64,000 bases of DNA from contig MU119313.1 of assembly GCA_014904845.1 (NCBI GenBank), forward strand, positions 62,001 through 126,000, given 5' to 3'. A model generated the notes under the pieces. It was given only the letters and a program-made list of their open reading frames with translations, did not search any database and was not told where the DNA came from. Positions within the stretch are counted from its first letter, which is position 1; every line of letters begins with the position of its first letter. The DNA comes from Acephala macrosclerotiorum. Lineage: Eukaryota; Ascomycota; Leotiomycetes; Helotiales; Mollisiaceae. Both the position numbers and the translations under genes were made by a program. Shown here in pieces: positions 1 to 11,403 of the stretch.

Positions 1-1421
1 GTTTTGCAGCATATCATTGGCGGGCGAAACTGGGATTTGTAGCGGCATTGCATTTGTGTCTACTTTGGTTCTTGCCTCTCTTTTTTTAGTCTCTTGTGTC
101 TCTCTTTGAGCATATGGTAGATGAAAATGGAGCATTGGCTTTGGTGTTGTTTTGCGGACTGGACTGAAAACTCATTGCTGGCATTTTCTGGTGCGTGCTT
201 CTCCTGGATCTGGATGGTGGGTCTGGAGGGTATGGATGGGAAAAAGTTACTTTAAAAGCATGGGGTGAAGGAAATGGCAAATGACTGGACCAAATCACCT
301 CCTTTCCCATTTGACGTGCGTTTGTGGTAAAAAAAACAATGATTTCCATTACTCCAAGCGGCCGCTCAAGATCGCCTTGACTTTACTGTTTGCATCAAGA
401 TGGAGTTCCGCTCAATTTCTGTACAGTATCAGATTTTCAGGACACGAAACAGGTCATCCTCCAAACAGTCTGTACAGAGACCAGAACCTCTTCATGCCCA
501 TTGTCCACACACTTGCAATTTCCCTTCAGCCGCACATGGAAACCTTCCACTCTTGCTGCCACTGCTACTGAGGATAGCTGAACTCAATAGAAGTTAGTCA
601 AACTTGCAGCTCCAAGATCATTTCAAATCCAACAATCACATCTTCAATCCAGTCTTAAAGAATCTACAATGCCAAAGTCTAGCTTCTTGGACGAGTTCGA
701 ACAAGAGATCTTGGCTTTGTTGTTCGAAATGCGGGCTTGGTGACAAAGGGCGGAGGAGATATGGGAATGGAGGAGTCTCATGAGGGTGGATTGCAAGATG
801 GGAGAGCGGAAACTTGCTGATGGAGGAGCGGAAGCTGATAAAGTAGAAGATGGAGATGCGAATCATTTCTATGATCAGCCACACTTCGTTGCTCCGCATG
901 CGGATAGGAAGGCTTGAGAGCAATTGCTTTGCTTGGAGGAAGGCAGGAGGGGCAAAGTGGCACTGTCACGTGAGATATCGAGACAAAAAAACGTACTCCA
1001 GATGCTCCTTGCAGAACTCCCTTCGCTTTCAGATGTTGAGCTTTAAGTCCGTATGGATATACACGGTTGGGGATGAAGAAAGTAGTACGGTGTCACTTGA
1101 AGACTATCACGTGTGTGGCGAGCTCGGCGAAGTGTGTAGCAAAACATCACTCTCTTCGTACTCTGGATTCAGCATCCAAAAGGCAACAACTCTCAAATTC
1201 GTACTTATTGGTTTCCAGAGACTTTATAAGCTCCAATGGCGAACCATATGGTGGGAGATATCTGCGCAGTCCAGAAATCCTGCAGCTATTTGCCCGAAGC
1301 ATAAGGCTCCAGATTGTGGTGGCTGAGGTGCAGCTGCTTTGCCGCCAGCCTCACACGAACCTTATCGTTTCTTCCAGCAGAAGATCACGATCCATATGTA
1401 TCACCTGCCCAAGGCTAGGAC
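1..1421. other. Intergenic / 5' flank of the Ras-ankyrin gene
   Basis: I see no convincing gene. The open frames on both strands are short, lack recognisable domains and have no splice-consistent extensions. A palindromic TCACGTGA (E-box/Cbf1-type) lies at 966-973 and another CACGTG core near 1110. Both could belong to the promoter or 5' leader of the gene starting at 1422. That role is inferred from position only. Confidence 0.5.
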
Positions 1422-3102
1422 ATGATGGGGAAATTGACCGCATACAAACTTGTGGTCCTTGGAGATGGTGGGGTTGGGAAGACTGCGATGGTGATTCAAG
1501 TTTGTTACTCTATATTATCACTTTCCCCTCGAGCCTTGCTGACAAATGAGGCAGCTCACGCTGAAGCACTTCATAGAGACCTATGATCCGACGATTGAAG
1601 ACTCGTATAGGAAGGTGCTTATTGTTGACAATCAACCATGTATACTTGAGATTTTGGATACAGCTGGGCAGGAGGAATTTACACCTCTCCGCGCCAATTG
1701 GATCCGAGAATGCGAGGGAGTTGTTTTAGTATACAGCGTCGACAAACGGTCAACGTTCGATGGCCTTCGACGATTGCATTCGCAAATCCTCAGTTTCAAG
1801 GATGTTGACAAGTTCCCTGTCCTCATTGTGGGGAACAAGTCTGATCGGGTCACTGAACGCGAAGTCTCAACCCAGGAAGGATTTCAATTGGCATTTTTTC
1901 TTGGATGTGAATTTACGGAAAGCTCAGCCAAGAATCGCAAGAACATCGAGGAATCCTTTGAAGAGATTGTACGACAAGTGGAGAAACACCGTTTGTTATC
2001 CCCACCATCGCTACGAATTGATGGATCGAGTACCGCAAGCATCGAGAGTATCGACAAAATTTCAGGGTTGAAGACCCCAAAATTGAGGAAGCGGGATGCT
2101 TTCAGGTCCATCCTGAGGATATTCTCCAGTTCAGATATCATTATTCCAGCCGCCGAGGGCAATAGTGAGGAAGGTCGCCTCGGGCTTACCACTCGTCTTA
2201 TCGAAGCGGCCCGCGCCAATCGTGAAAGAGAAGTGCGAGCGTGCCTCGAAGCTGGAGCGGAATTGGAAGGCCAGCCAGGAGTTGATGGTGCCGCTATTCA
2301 TGCCGCATCAGCATCTGGACATACCAAAATTGTAGCCCTGCTCTTGAAAAGAGGCGCAGCAGTCAATGCTAAATGTCCTTCTGGTATCAGCCCTCTTCAG
2401 ATTGCTGCAGCGGAGGGTCATTCATCCATTGTCCGTATTCTTCTTGGCAATGGCGCTCATATCGAGCAGTCGAGTACTTTACATGGTACAGCTCTATGTG
2501 CAGCCGTTTCAAGGGCTCGATTGGAAGTTGTGCAGATATTGCTCGAGAAAGGCGCGAATGTGAGTGCTGTCGGAGGGCCTTATGGGAACGCGCTCCAGGC
2601 CGCTGCCTGGGTTGGAAATGTTGCCATCGTTGAAGCCTTGCACAGAAATGGAGCTGATATCAACGCAAGAGGCGAAGGAGACTGTACAGCTCTCCAAGTG
2701 GCGTGCTTTGCTGGCAACGCTGGTGCTGTACGTTCGCTCTTGGTGAGAGGTGCTCTGGTCGATATACCGGGTGGAAAGTACGGTCGTGCTCTCGAGGCCG
2801 CGAACGCTGGTGGGCACTTTGAGGTTATCAAGTTGCTGTTGCAGCATGGAGCTTCTTTCAAGACTTTCCTTCTTCCTGAAATTGGGAGAGCAACAGCTAC
2901 TGGGTATCCGCCTGCAGACTGGCCTTTAGGATCTGGGGCTTTTACTGATCTTTCGCTGAAATTACCACCCGATCCCGACCAGCGTCCTGAGACGAAAATC
3001 TCACAGCAGAACTCGAATACAGAAAATGCATCAGCTTACGGCGACTACCGCTTTACGTATCGACCAGCTTATCGACACACAGCCGGTGTCGAGGATGATT
3101 GA
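1422..3102 (+). CDS. Ras-family small GTPase fused to C-terminal ankyrin repeats
   Basis: Two exons, 1422-1499 and 1555-3102, with a 55-bp GT-AG intron at the place where Ras genes are often split (after VIQ). They give 541 residues. The N-terminal 170 residues are a Ras/Rap-like G domain: P-loop GDGGVGKT at residues 14-21, effector loop YDPTIEDSY, DTAGQEEF, NKSD and ESSAK, so all five nucleotide-binding motifs are intact. After a linker come about six ankyrin repeats, roughly residues 240-450, recognisable by repeated 'A...GH..IV..LL..GA.(V/I)' spacing. The C-terminus has no CaaX prenylation box, unlike classical Ras. A GTP-regulated scaffold, probably soluble, is an inference. Two adjacent ATGs (1422, 1425) are possible starts. 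The 3' end is less certain: a downstream frame (about 3170-3325) could be a further exon. Confidence 0.85.
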
Positions 3103-3606
3103 AGGGACAAGAATTCAAGGTCGTTCAGCACCATGTGATACTCGTCATTGCATTCGAAATCGGACTCAAGATCCTCTTCATAAGCTGGAAGACATGATCT
3201 CAAGATTCGAGCTCGGACTTCTAGCATCACAGGGTGGAACGTGGCAGAATGTAGCCGCAGCATGTAAACTGGCCGGAAAGGCTGACTTGCCGGTGGAGGA
3301 TGTTTGGGTCAAAGGGCCATGGTGATGGGCATCATGTCCATGGCTATGTTGAGCATGATTTTGGCAGAAATGAAGAAGATGAGAGTGAGCGTGCTCTGAG
3401 AACATGAGAGGAAAGTGTTGATATATATGGCTTCGAAGTCATGGGGTGAAAAAGATGCCGAATAGCCAAATGCGTAAGGTGAAGGAAAGAAAACACCGAA
3501 CAAAGCATCATGAAAGTACCCAGCAAAAGAAGTTTGAGGCATGTATGCAAAGATCCACATCATATATTCTCCAAAGCAATCTTACTACGGGTATTTCATA
3601 CTCATC
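3103..3606. other. Convergent intergenic spacer
   Basis: The spacer lies between the 3' ends of the Ras-ankyrin gene (+) and the transporter (-). A plus-strand frame reaching 3325 has some protein-like character and could be an alternative last exon of the GTPase. I could not find a splice pair that makes this compelling. Nothing else is recognisable. Confidence 0.4.
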
Positions 3607-5631
3607 TCATTCAAAACCCAACAAACATACCATCCTCTCTCTATCGATCAATCGAGCCTCAATATGCCGCGCCTGACTCGTAACATTCGTCCCCTTCTCC
3701 TCCGTAATATCATCCCCAGGTCTGTTTTCATACAAGTCCCCGGTAGTAGCCTTTTTCTCAATAACCGCCGCAATCTCCGCATCAATTCTGGATCCACGGG
3801 CTTCGTATTCCATGGTCTCGGTCCCCCCTTACTAAACATCAGCTCAATCTCCTCAAGCGTCTTCCCGCAAGTCTCCGGATAAGTAAAGAACGCCTGAACC
3901 ACCGCACCAAAGCACAGTATCCCAAAGATGATAAAGATCTTGTAAGTGATGCTTCGCAAAGCGGGCGGGACGAAGAGACCGAGAGCGAAGTTGAAGAGTA
4001 TAACAGTCCTCACCGCAAGATGTACCACGGTCTCAGCGTAGTAGATCTTGTCTGGAAAGTCTGTGTGTATTGGTGCGTCTGTCTAAAGAGTAGAGAGCTC
4101 TGGGGAGCTGTAAATAAGGTAGGAGCTAGGTGGAAGCTAGTGCACGTGACCACCCTAACAAAGAGCCAGTTGGCGACGGCGGCAAGAGACATGCCCGTTG
4201 CGCGGGTCTCGGGGGACCAGACTTCGGCGGCGTAGACCCAGGCTACGGGGGCGAGGGTGAGGGCGTAGATGATGATTAGAATGTAGCAGAATGCGATGAT
4301 TGCGTGGGCGGGGCCGCCTTCGACTTCGATGATGACGTTTGCGTTGCCGTCGACTCCGCCTGGAACGGATTTGCCGTAGGTTCCCATCAAGCCACCTGAG
4401 AGCCTTGTTAGAAAATATGTCTGCGGTGGTAAGTGAGTAAAGAGGACTTACCGACGACAAATTGACAGACACCCATTCCGATTGCACCATAGATGAGGAG
4501 TGGACGACGACCAGTCTTATCGATGAAGAAGAACATGACGGTGGTGAAGATGATGAAGAGTGCGTATTGGACACCGGACGAGATGAGGTTGATGTTTCCG
4601 GTAAGACCGGCCATCTGGAAGACATATACGACATAGTAGGTCATGACATTCGCACCAGACATTTGTTGCCAAGCTCTGTCTCTCATTAGTAAATGCTCTC
4701 TTGGTATGGGGCGAAGGAACACTTGCTGCACAGACATACCAGCCAAGGTACGCTTCCACATTCCCCTGTAGATGAACTTTCTCCATCCCTTAGGCGACTC
4801 ACGCTCAGCTTGCAACATAGTCCAGAGTTCCTCCCACTCAGCAACAACCAAAGGATCATGCTCATTTCCGTCCGCTTGAATCCGGGCCAGAGTCTTGATA
4901 GCTTCTTCGGTTCGGCCAACCTTAGCTAGCTCTCGGCGATTTGGGGAGAAATGGAGGCCTGCCATGAGGAACAGAGCAGGGATGAATTGAATACCCCATG
5001 CAGTACGGAACGAAGCCGTACCCGTGATGAAGGAGCATCTGTAGCCAGTGAAGAACATGATGAAGATACCCCATTCGATAGCAAGTTGTTGAATGACAAT
5101 GATTGAACCACGCTTGTCATGTTTGGCGATTTCGGCGAGGTATACTGGGAGTTGGGACGATGTAATGCCGACGCAGACACCATTCAGGATACGGCCAGCG
5201 ATGAGTTGTCCGAAGTTCTTGCAGGAAACTTGCACAGCGGTACCGATGAGCCACCAAAAGCCTGCGATAGTTTGAAGTCAGTCTCATACTGCAGAAGAGA
5301 AGAAGATGGGCTGAAGGAGCTCACACAAGCAAAGAAGATGCTATCCCTTCTACCCCACTTATCGGAAATGGGTCCAGCCATGAGAGATCCAACAACAGAA
5401 CCAGCTGCAAGAGCGGATCCGATTGCACCCTGGATGATACCATGGGGATTGTCAAAGTAGTCAATGTATTGCTTCGTGCCGACAATAGCGCTCATAGACG
5501 AAATATCGAAACTGAAGCTATCATAATGTGAGTGAGCAGCTACAACGACTGATTGGTAAGACGGACAGCATGCCTCCTACAGTAGCGATCATAGCCACAA
5601 AGTAGTTATTGTAGATCTTTGGAAACCCCAT
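3607..5631 (-). CDS. MFS sugar (hexose) transporter, 3' end irregular
   Basis: A sugar-porter-type major facilitator permease of the plasma membrane, expected to have 12 helices. Exons: 5631-5567, 5517-5327, 5261-4727, 4675-4452 and 4395-4160, all phase-consistent, then a last exon from about 3992. Family motifs are present: GGMLFSFDISSMSAI in helix 1, DKWGRRDS after helix 2, RILNGVCVGI, the WQQMSGANV segment, DKTGRRPLL, and PETCGKTLEEIE at the end. The third intron (4676-4726) is GC-AG with a perfect GCAAGT donor. Two oddities lie at the 3' end. No canonical acceptor joins NWLF to NFALGLF. A one-base indel near 3795-3801 also moves the reading from WNTKP to the GSRIDAEIAAVIE frame. So the gene may be freshly damaged, or the sequence may contain errors. 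The closest family is high-affinity glucose/monosaccharide transporters, but the substrate is not determined. Confidence 0.82.
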
Positions 5632-6593
5632 GTTTGCTTCGCGGCAATGGCCTCTTGCAAGATTTGGTAGTGAGAAAGAACTGGAGCAGAAAAAGAGAAA
5701 GTGGAGAGACAATTGCCTTTCTATATGTACTTTACCTGTGTGACCAAAAGGTAGACACCGAGGAACCAAGCTTTTACCCCTACCTCTCCTAATGCATCTT
5801 TGATAGCTTCATAATGTTGCAGTACATGAACCGACCGCTTTTCGGGCATGATCCCCGCAAACCGACTGACAGTGAAGGTCCCCGAGGTCGACTTCCCTGC
5901 GGTTCTCCCATTGCGACCTTCAACTTTGACACTTGCCTCCGCACGAGGTATATTAGGTGTGCATCTAGATTGTGGCATTTTGACCGGCAGAGAACAATCT
6001 GACACAAGACTAGGGTCGTCGGTCACACCGCATAGGATTGGTCAAATCCGAGCGAACCTCAGAGCTCATGCGGAAAAATACCCTTGAGCCAAGACCGCGC
6101 CCGGCCACAATCTCAAATCGAGCTTCCCTGGGTGCCCCGCCATGTACAAGCCCTCCCGATTCGTGCGCATATGTCGTCGGCTCTCATACGTTGTAGGTGT
6201 AAAAGCCTTGACGGTTGTGGCTTGAAACCCTGTTATCATGAGGCTTTCAAAGAAGGTTGGTGATACCGCAACAAACAGAATCGGGAGAAGGGAAAGATGT
6301 CGGGAACGAGAAGCACGAGAGGTCCAGACAATTAGTGGAGAGACTCAGATATTCCGCTGAAGTCAGCGCAGATAGCTCCATAATACCACCGTGGAAAACA
6401 CGCCAGAGTATGGTGTAGAAGGTCGTTGATTCGTTAAGATATGGACTTGGTGTAGGGTGAAGATGCACCTCTGAAGGTTTCCTCGTCTCCCCAATGATTC
6501 GTGATCGCTCACGACCTCTTGATGCCAGTTAAATCCCATCCACCTTGTGTAGTCCCATTTCACGTGTCAATCTTGGGAATCGTGGGTCCTGTA
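5632..6593. other. Intergenic region
   Basis: This lies between the 5' end of the transporter and the 3' end of the cytidine deaminase, so it should hold the transporter promoter. Only short shadow frames are present. I recognise no gene, tRNA or repeat. Confidence 0.45.
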
Positions 6594-7268
6594 TCAGCCT
6601 CGCGTAGGCAAAGAACCAGGAGGAGGGAGGGCTTCTGGACCGAAAGAAAGAGGGAGCAACTGAAGATAGTCAGTAACTAGGCACCCAATTCATGTACAAT
6701 GTCCAATGACACATACCTGCTCCAGCCTCATAACCACAAAGTTGCCATGCTTATCAAACATGAAAATAGGAGTCTGCAGCTTGCAGAACTCGCGAATACT
6801 AGCAAACGCTCACCGTCAGTCCGACATCCAACACAGCTCCGCTCCACAGCACAACCCCATTCCCTCCCATACCCCCACCCCGCGGAACAGCTCTCGGGAC
6901 CCCGATGACAAGACTCACAACTGTCTGCACATGCCGCATGGGCTGGCAGGAGGACTGATATCGGTCGCGACTGCGACTGCTTTGAACTTCCTGTGCCCCT
7001 CTGTGACCGCTTTGCCAAACGCCACGCGCTCCGCACACGTTCCCACTGGGTATGAGGCGTTCTCTACGTTCGCTCCATCGATGTATTGGTCGTCTTTGGT
7101 GAGGATCGAGGCCCCGACGCGGAATTGGGAGTATGGGCAATACGCGGTGGCTTTGGCAGCGGCGGAGCGTGAGTGGAGCGCGTGGAATTGAGTTGGCTTT
7201 AGGGAATAGGTCTCGCAGACTTGGGAGACGGTCGCTTCATCGGCAGAGGAGAGAATTGAGGTAGACAT
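6594..7268 (-). CDS. Cytidine deaminase
   Basis: Three exons: 7268-6919, 6798-6717 and 6659-6594. They encode 165 residues, usual for the homotetrameric pyrimidine-salvage cytidine deaminase that converts cytidine and deoxycytidine to the uridine forms in the cytosol. The zinc site is complete: Cys78-Ala-Glu80 (CAE, with the catalytic Glu) and PCGMC with Cys111 and Cys114. The substrate segment ENASYP lies just upstream. The splice junctions restore the conserved CRQF and LLPLSFGPE segments, which supports the exon calls. Both intron donors fit the consensus (GTGAGT, GTATGT). The gene stands alone. The next gene upstream, on the same strand, is unrelated. Confidence 0.95.
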
Positions 7269-7590
7269 GCTAATAATATTGATGTGGAAAAGGGGGGGAG
7301 AGTAAGTAGTTTCAGAGAAAGAGAAATGTAAGGGAGAGGAATGGGCCGGAATCCGCCGATTCTGTTTTAGGAAGGAACGACGCCTCTTGACAATAATTAG
7401 ATGCCCACTGTCTAAACAATATTTGTCAAATCTTCGTTTCTCAGCTGCACACTCAGCTTCTTGCTTTCACTTCAAAATATGGTGGATTGGGACAATGAGG
7501 GGTTAACCCCGCGCTTCACACAACTTCGACGAGTCAACGCCATTTTGGGCACTAAGATATATGTTGTGACGATTTTTGAAATGAAATGAT
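7269..7590. other. Intergenic spacer
   Basis: A short spacer between the SDR 3' end and the deaminase start. It must hold the deaminase promoter. No motif stands out. Confidence 0.4.
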
Positions 7591-8870
7591 CTAGATAGGT
7601 ACGGCCAATGGATTCATAATAGAAGCTCCTCCGTCTACAACCATGTTCGCCCCTGTTATGTAGGAACTGAAGCCACTTGCGAGGAAACCAGCAACACGAC
7701 CCACTTCGATTGGAAGCCCAGCCCTCTCCAGTCCAATATACCTTTTTTGAGTCTACAGGCTCGTTAGACCACGCCCGAATGGATACGAGATCGCCTTACC
7801 TCTTTAGACTGCAAGCTTGATGGTGGGAATTGAGAAGTCATGCCCCGCATGTCGAACTTGAACTAAGTCAGCTCGTCTTTGGGGCTCCAGACTCTCGGGG
7901 CTCACATTATGGAGATCGACCCCAACATCAATTTGGCCTGGGGATATGCAATTTATCCTCACATTCGTGCCTGCATCGTTCCAGTAAGCGGTCCTCTCGC
8001 ATGCACTGCGCAGCAATGCAACACACCTTTCAGCACTGCAACACCAGCTCTCACCACACCCAGTGCTGCATGGGACGACATGGTATAGCATGGGCCCCAG
8101 CATCCTCCATATGTGCTTGCAACTGAGCTAACCACAATGATGCTCCCATACTTCTGGTCCTTTGGTGCCGCATTCGGGTATCCCAGCTTCGAGCACAGCT
8201 TCCCCATTGCTGGCGGTGCATACTTCAATGCGAAGAATGGTGCCATGGAATTCGCCTCGAAGCACTTTTGTAGATCTGCGGGTGTGGTTGCGTCGATGGA
8301 AGGAGGACCAAGGAGGCCTGATGAGCACACCCAGACATCCAGACGACCCCAACTATTCAGAACATCGTCAATCAACCCCAGTGTTTCCTCTTCCTTTGCT
8401 ATGTTGAAGGGATATCCTATGACCTTTGTGTTCGGGCTCTCCTTCGCAACTTCATCAATCAGAGTTGTGTAGCTCGAGCTCGTTCCTTTGTCGCAGGCTG
8501 AAGGTCGTTAGGTTAGGATTCGAGAGGGAGAAGTTTCCGACAGGAGGCTCGTTGTCAACAGTCGAGTTTCGAACGTACCGTATATACAGGCAGCGCCATG
8601 AGCTATTAAACATCAGCAATTGTTCAATGTCTCAATCTGCAATTAACATGGCGGGGTCGAGGAGGGGTACAAACCTGCTAATTCTCTAACAACTGCCTGT
8701 CCAACAGGTTGCTGTGCTCCAGTAACCACGCAGACAAAGCCATACTGCCATCCCTCAGCTTCGTCCCAAAATCTGCCAAGGCTCTCTCAACTCACCAACT
8801 TCCCATCTGCACGGTACGGACTAAAATGCTCTGTATCCGTCATTGCGGCAATAGCAGGAATAGAACCCAT
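7591..8870 (-). CDS. Short-chain dehydrogenase/reductase with altered catalytic residues
   Basis: Seven exons: 8870-8796, 8744-8675, 8602-8579, 8497-8027, 7970-7906, 7862-7800 and 7752-7591. All phases agree, giving 309 residues. The fold is a classical SDR: the nucleotide-binding TGAQQPVG motif at residues 33-40, the serine strand VVSSVAS (Ser181), NVRINCISPGQID after the active site, and a C-terminal ITGANMVVDGG segment. The active site is unusual. The YxxxK motif reads Y194-T-M-S-S198, so the catalytic lysine is replaced by serine. The NNAG position reads CSSG. The rest of the protein is intact with seven well-formed exons, so this looks like a conserved but atypical or inactive SDR rather than simple decay. 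The substrate is unknown. Cofactor binding may persist without normal hydride-transfer chemistry. Confidence 0.88.
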
Positions 8871-11403
8871 CTCAACTCAAATCAAAGACAAGACAGACAC
8901 AAGAACAATATACTTCAGCTAGCAGCAGAGAGCCAAGAACAATCTCTCCAAAGTAAGTAAGAGATAATTAGAGAATACACTACCTTCAATCAACCCACGA
9001 TAAGACCATAGCACGATCAAGCTGCGAGATGGACATTTCCACGCGATGACCTCGACGCGGAGATTTGCAATCGGGAAAACCAAATAGCGTGATGTAAAGT
9101 AATTGATAGATGCGTGATTGGTTGCAAATTTCTCGCTTTCCGGCTCGCTGGTGTCTTTCTCCTCGGTGTTGATGCTTGCAGAATGTTGAGCTTGATGGGT
9201 TGGGCTTAGCGCTAATTTGTGATCTATCACGTGCGAGGGACGTATCTTTCAGCGAAATGCTCCTTGACTTATAGCTATTGCCCAATTCTTAATTTCAATG
9301 CATTGATATCTAAACAAGGGAATTTGGGCTTTTGTTCTTTCGATTCTTTTCAGTTCTCAAAAGATCAATCTCGCCACAATTATGCTGTAGTTGGCGATGC
9401 TAATCTGGACCCCTTTCTCTTTCTTTCCTCTGCCAATTCTTGATTGTCTATGAAGCCAAGTCTATCTCCTTCCTTAACTTAGAATACTCAAAATTGTATC
9501 GGAGCCACTTGCAAGCTCATTACTCCTTCGCATCACCAGCCGTATCCTCTTAGTCTGTGTACCCACAATTGCGCTAGTAACCTAGTCCATGCAAACGCCC
9601 ACAACCTTACTTCAAGTCCTTCTCCCTCCATCGAGCCTCAAACAATCTGAACACTACTGCACAGCTTCTCACGTTCTGATTTTTTGCTTTCGCTACTCCT
9701 AGCATTCGTGTGTTAGCAATGTTGATTTCTCGAACGATCCAATATCTTCTTACCAGGTACGTCCGAGCGTGCCAGCACGTCGTCGGATGCCTTTTCGTCT
9801 TCGCTCTTTCTTTTGGGGTTTTGAAGGTTTACAGTTTCTCAGCCTCCATAAGCTATTGTATCGTATCAGTAAGAAGATTCTATTGAGAAGTATGATCGTA
9901 CATACTAGTATCGTTTGGCGGCACTATCGGCTTCGGCTTTGGCTTCTCTTTCTGCTTTCGCTTTTGCACAGACGTCCCTTGAACATCTGCACTCAAGCTG
10001 AGTCCACTGAGAAGACGAGACATGTCTTCATCTGTTCTTGCCTTGGTTGCGTGTTTCATTCCTGCAACTGGTGGTTTTATCTGTCGACCTGATTGTGATG
10101 CGTCCTCGTACTTTGCTTTTTGTCTGATCTGCCTCGTCGAGAACTTGAGATTGAGCAATGAGTTGAGAATGCAAGAGAATTTGGGTGGAGCACAACTTGA
10201 TGCAGATGGAAAGAAGGAAGCAAGGAAAACGGAGCTTATCCTTACCTTTATATTTTGTCATCGTAGCCCTCCGTGAGTCACTTTGCCACCAGACTCTTGC
10301 TTCTTTCCAGCGTACTTGCTGTCAGAATGAAGGTGATGTGGTCTACCTGGGCCATATCGACGATCAACCGCCCTGCGCATGTGTGCCCATGTACTGGCGG
10401 GTATGTGCAACACATTGCAAAGTGTGGCTCGGGCGAGCCTGGCTCTACTCGAGCTCGTCACCCTCTCAGCCTCTCTCATACCTTGGGCGAATGATATCAA
10501 GGACATCCCAATTCTCTTTCCATGCCCAACAGCATGCGCTTATAAGCTTCAGTACGTATGACTCGTCCAAGACGCGGTAAGGATTTTTGTTTTTGCCTTG
10601 TTTTCATGAAACGTGGTTGCAAGACAGAGTCGACGTCGGCAATCGGTGCTGCGGCAGGCATACTTGTAATAACGTCTACTTTTCCGATGGTGTTGCCAAA
10701 AGTGGAAGTCTGCCTCGACCACCCCCTGAACAGGCGGTGAAAAGCGGCTCGGCTGTGCTGCAGTCACGCCCAGGACCAGAGCGCCATTTTCTCGATCCTG
10801 GTTAAAATATTTGACAACCTCAAGCGCTGCGGCATCTAACTCAATGACGATCGAGATCAAGAATCTTCCCGAGGTACCCCGACTAAGATGCTTTAGGCCC
10901 ATCTCGTACAGTGGATGCTGAATATCTGGGCAGCGTTGAGAAATGCACATGTGGCTTCGTAAAAGGAAGCCGCATTTCAAGCCGCGACTGAAACCTGAGC
11001 CAATCCCGCTCGTTTCCAGGACACCGTCCTTTACACCTGCGCATATGCGCCGAATCCTGATGCCCATTCTCGCAGTTTTCGATCACGATGTCGCGCGAGT
11101 GTTAGCGCCCTGATATTTGTCTTCTCGGTGAGCAGCTTAGGTTAGCTAAGAACTTCATGAGAGATTAGCACAGGACGATTTGTCCATTGAACTTGAGAAA
11201 ACTTTCAATGCAAACCTGGACGTTGCCTCACGGCGGCCTTCTTTTGTCCTCTGGTTACAAATGGGTTCTTGGGCATCGTTCCTCGCAAATACATGCTACT
11301 GAACTTCCCAAAACACTCTGGATATACAAATTTCTCCACCCTTCACTGACCGCACATTTCTTTCTATGCGTTGAATGTATGACAGCATTTGCATATTTGA
11401 CAA
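8871..11403. other. Gene-poor stretch with one tentative small gene
   Basis: I find no confidently supported gene across 2.5 kb. Open frames on both strands (for example a 172-codon minus frame at 10549-11067) show no domain and no supporting splice pattern. The only frame with clear protein-like bias is at about 9880-10158 (minus) and is listed separately. The rest probably holds the SDR promoter and the 5' flank of the zinc-finger gene. Confidence 0.35.
9880..10158 (-). CDS. Hypothetical Lys-rich protein, incomplete model
   Basis: A minus-strand frame reads FSTRQIRQKAKYEDASQSGR and, a little later, a Ser/Leu stretch and a Lys/Pro-rich tail (about 10030 down to 9905). A plausible donor (GTATGT) follows the tail near 9905 and an acceptor (CAATAG) lies near 9856, giving a short last exon. 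Just upstream, an ATG at 10261 followed by a GTAAGG donor could be a tiny first exon, but the phases do not join cleanly. I recognise no family. The codon pattern and splice-like signals make it slightly better than random. Both ends are uncertain. Confidence 0.25.
   Translation of the reverse strand: MLNLKFSTRQIRQKAKYEDASQSGRQIKPPVAGMKHATKARTDEDMSRLLSGLSLSADVQGTSVQKRKQKEKPKPKPIVPPNDTSMYDHTSQ

Noticed and set aside
3026..3325. Alternative C-terminal frame of the Ras-ankyrin gene
   Set aside because: No donor/acceptor pair gives a convincing junction, and the main frame ends naturally at 3102. Kept only as a possibility in the gene entry.
10549..11067. 172-codon minus-strand open frame
   Set aside because: No domain, no splice support and a composition with many rare residues. 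It looks like chance openness in a GC-balanced stretch.
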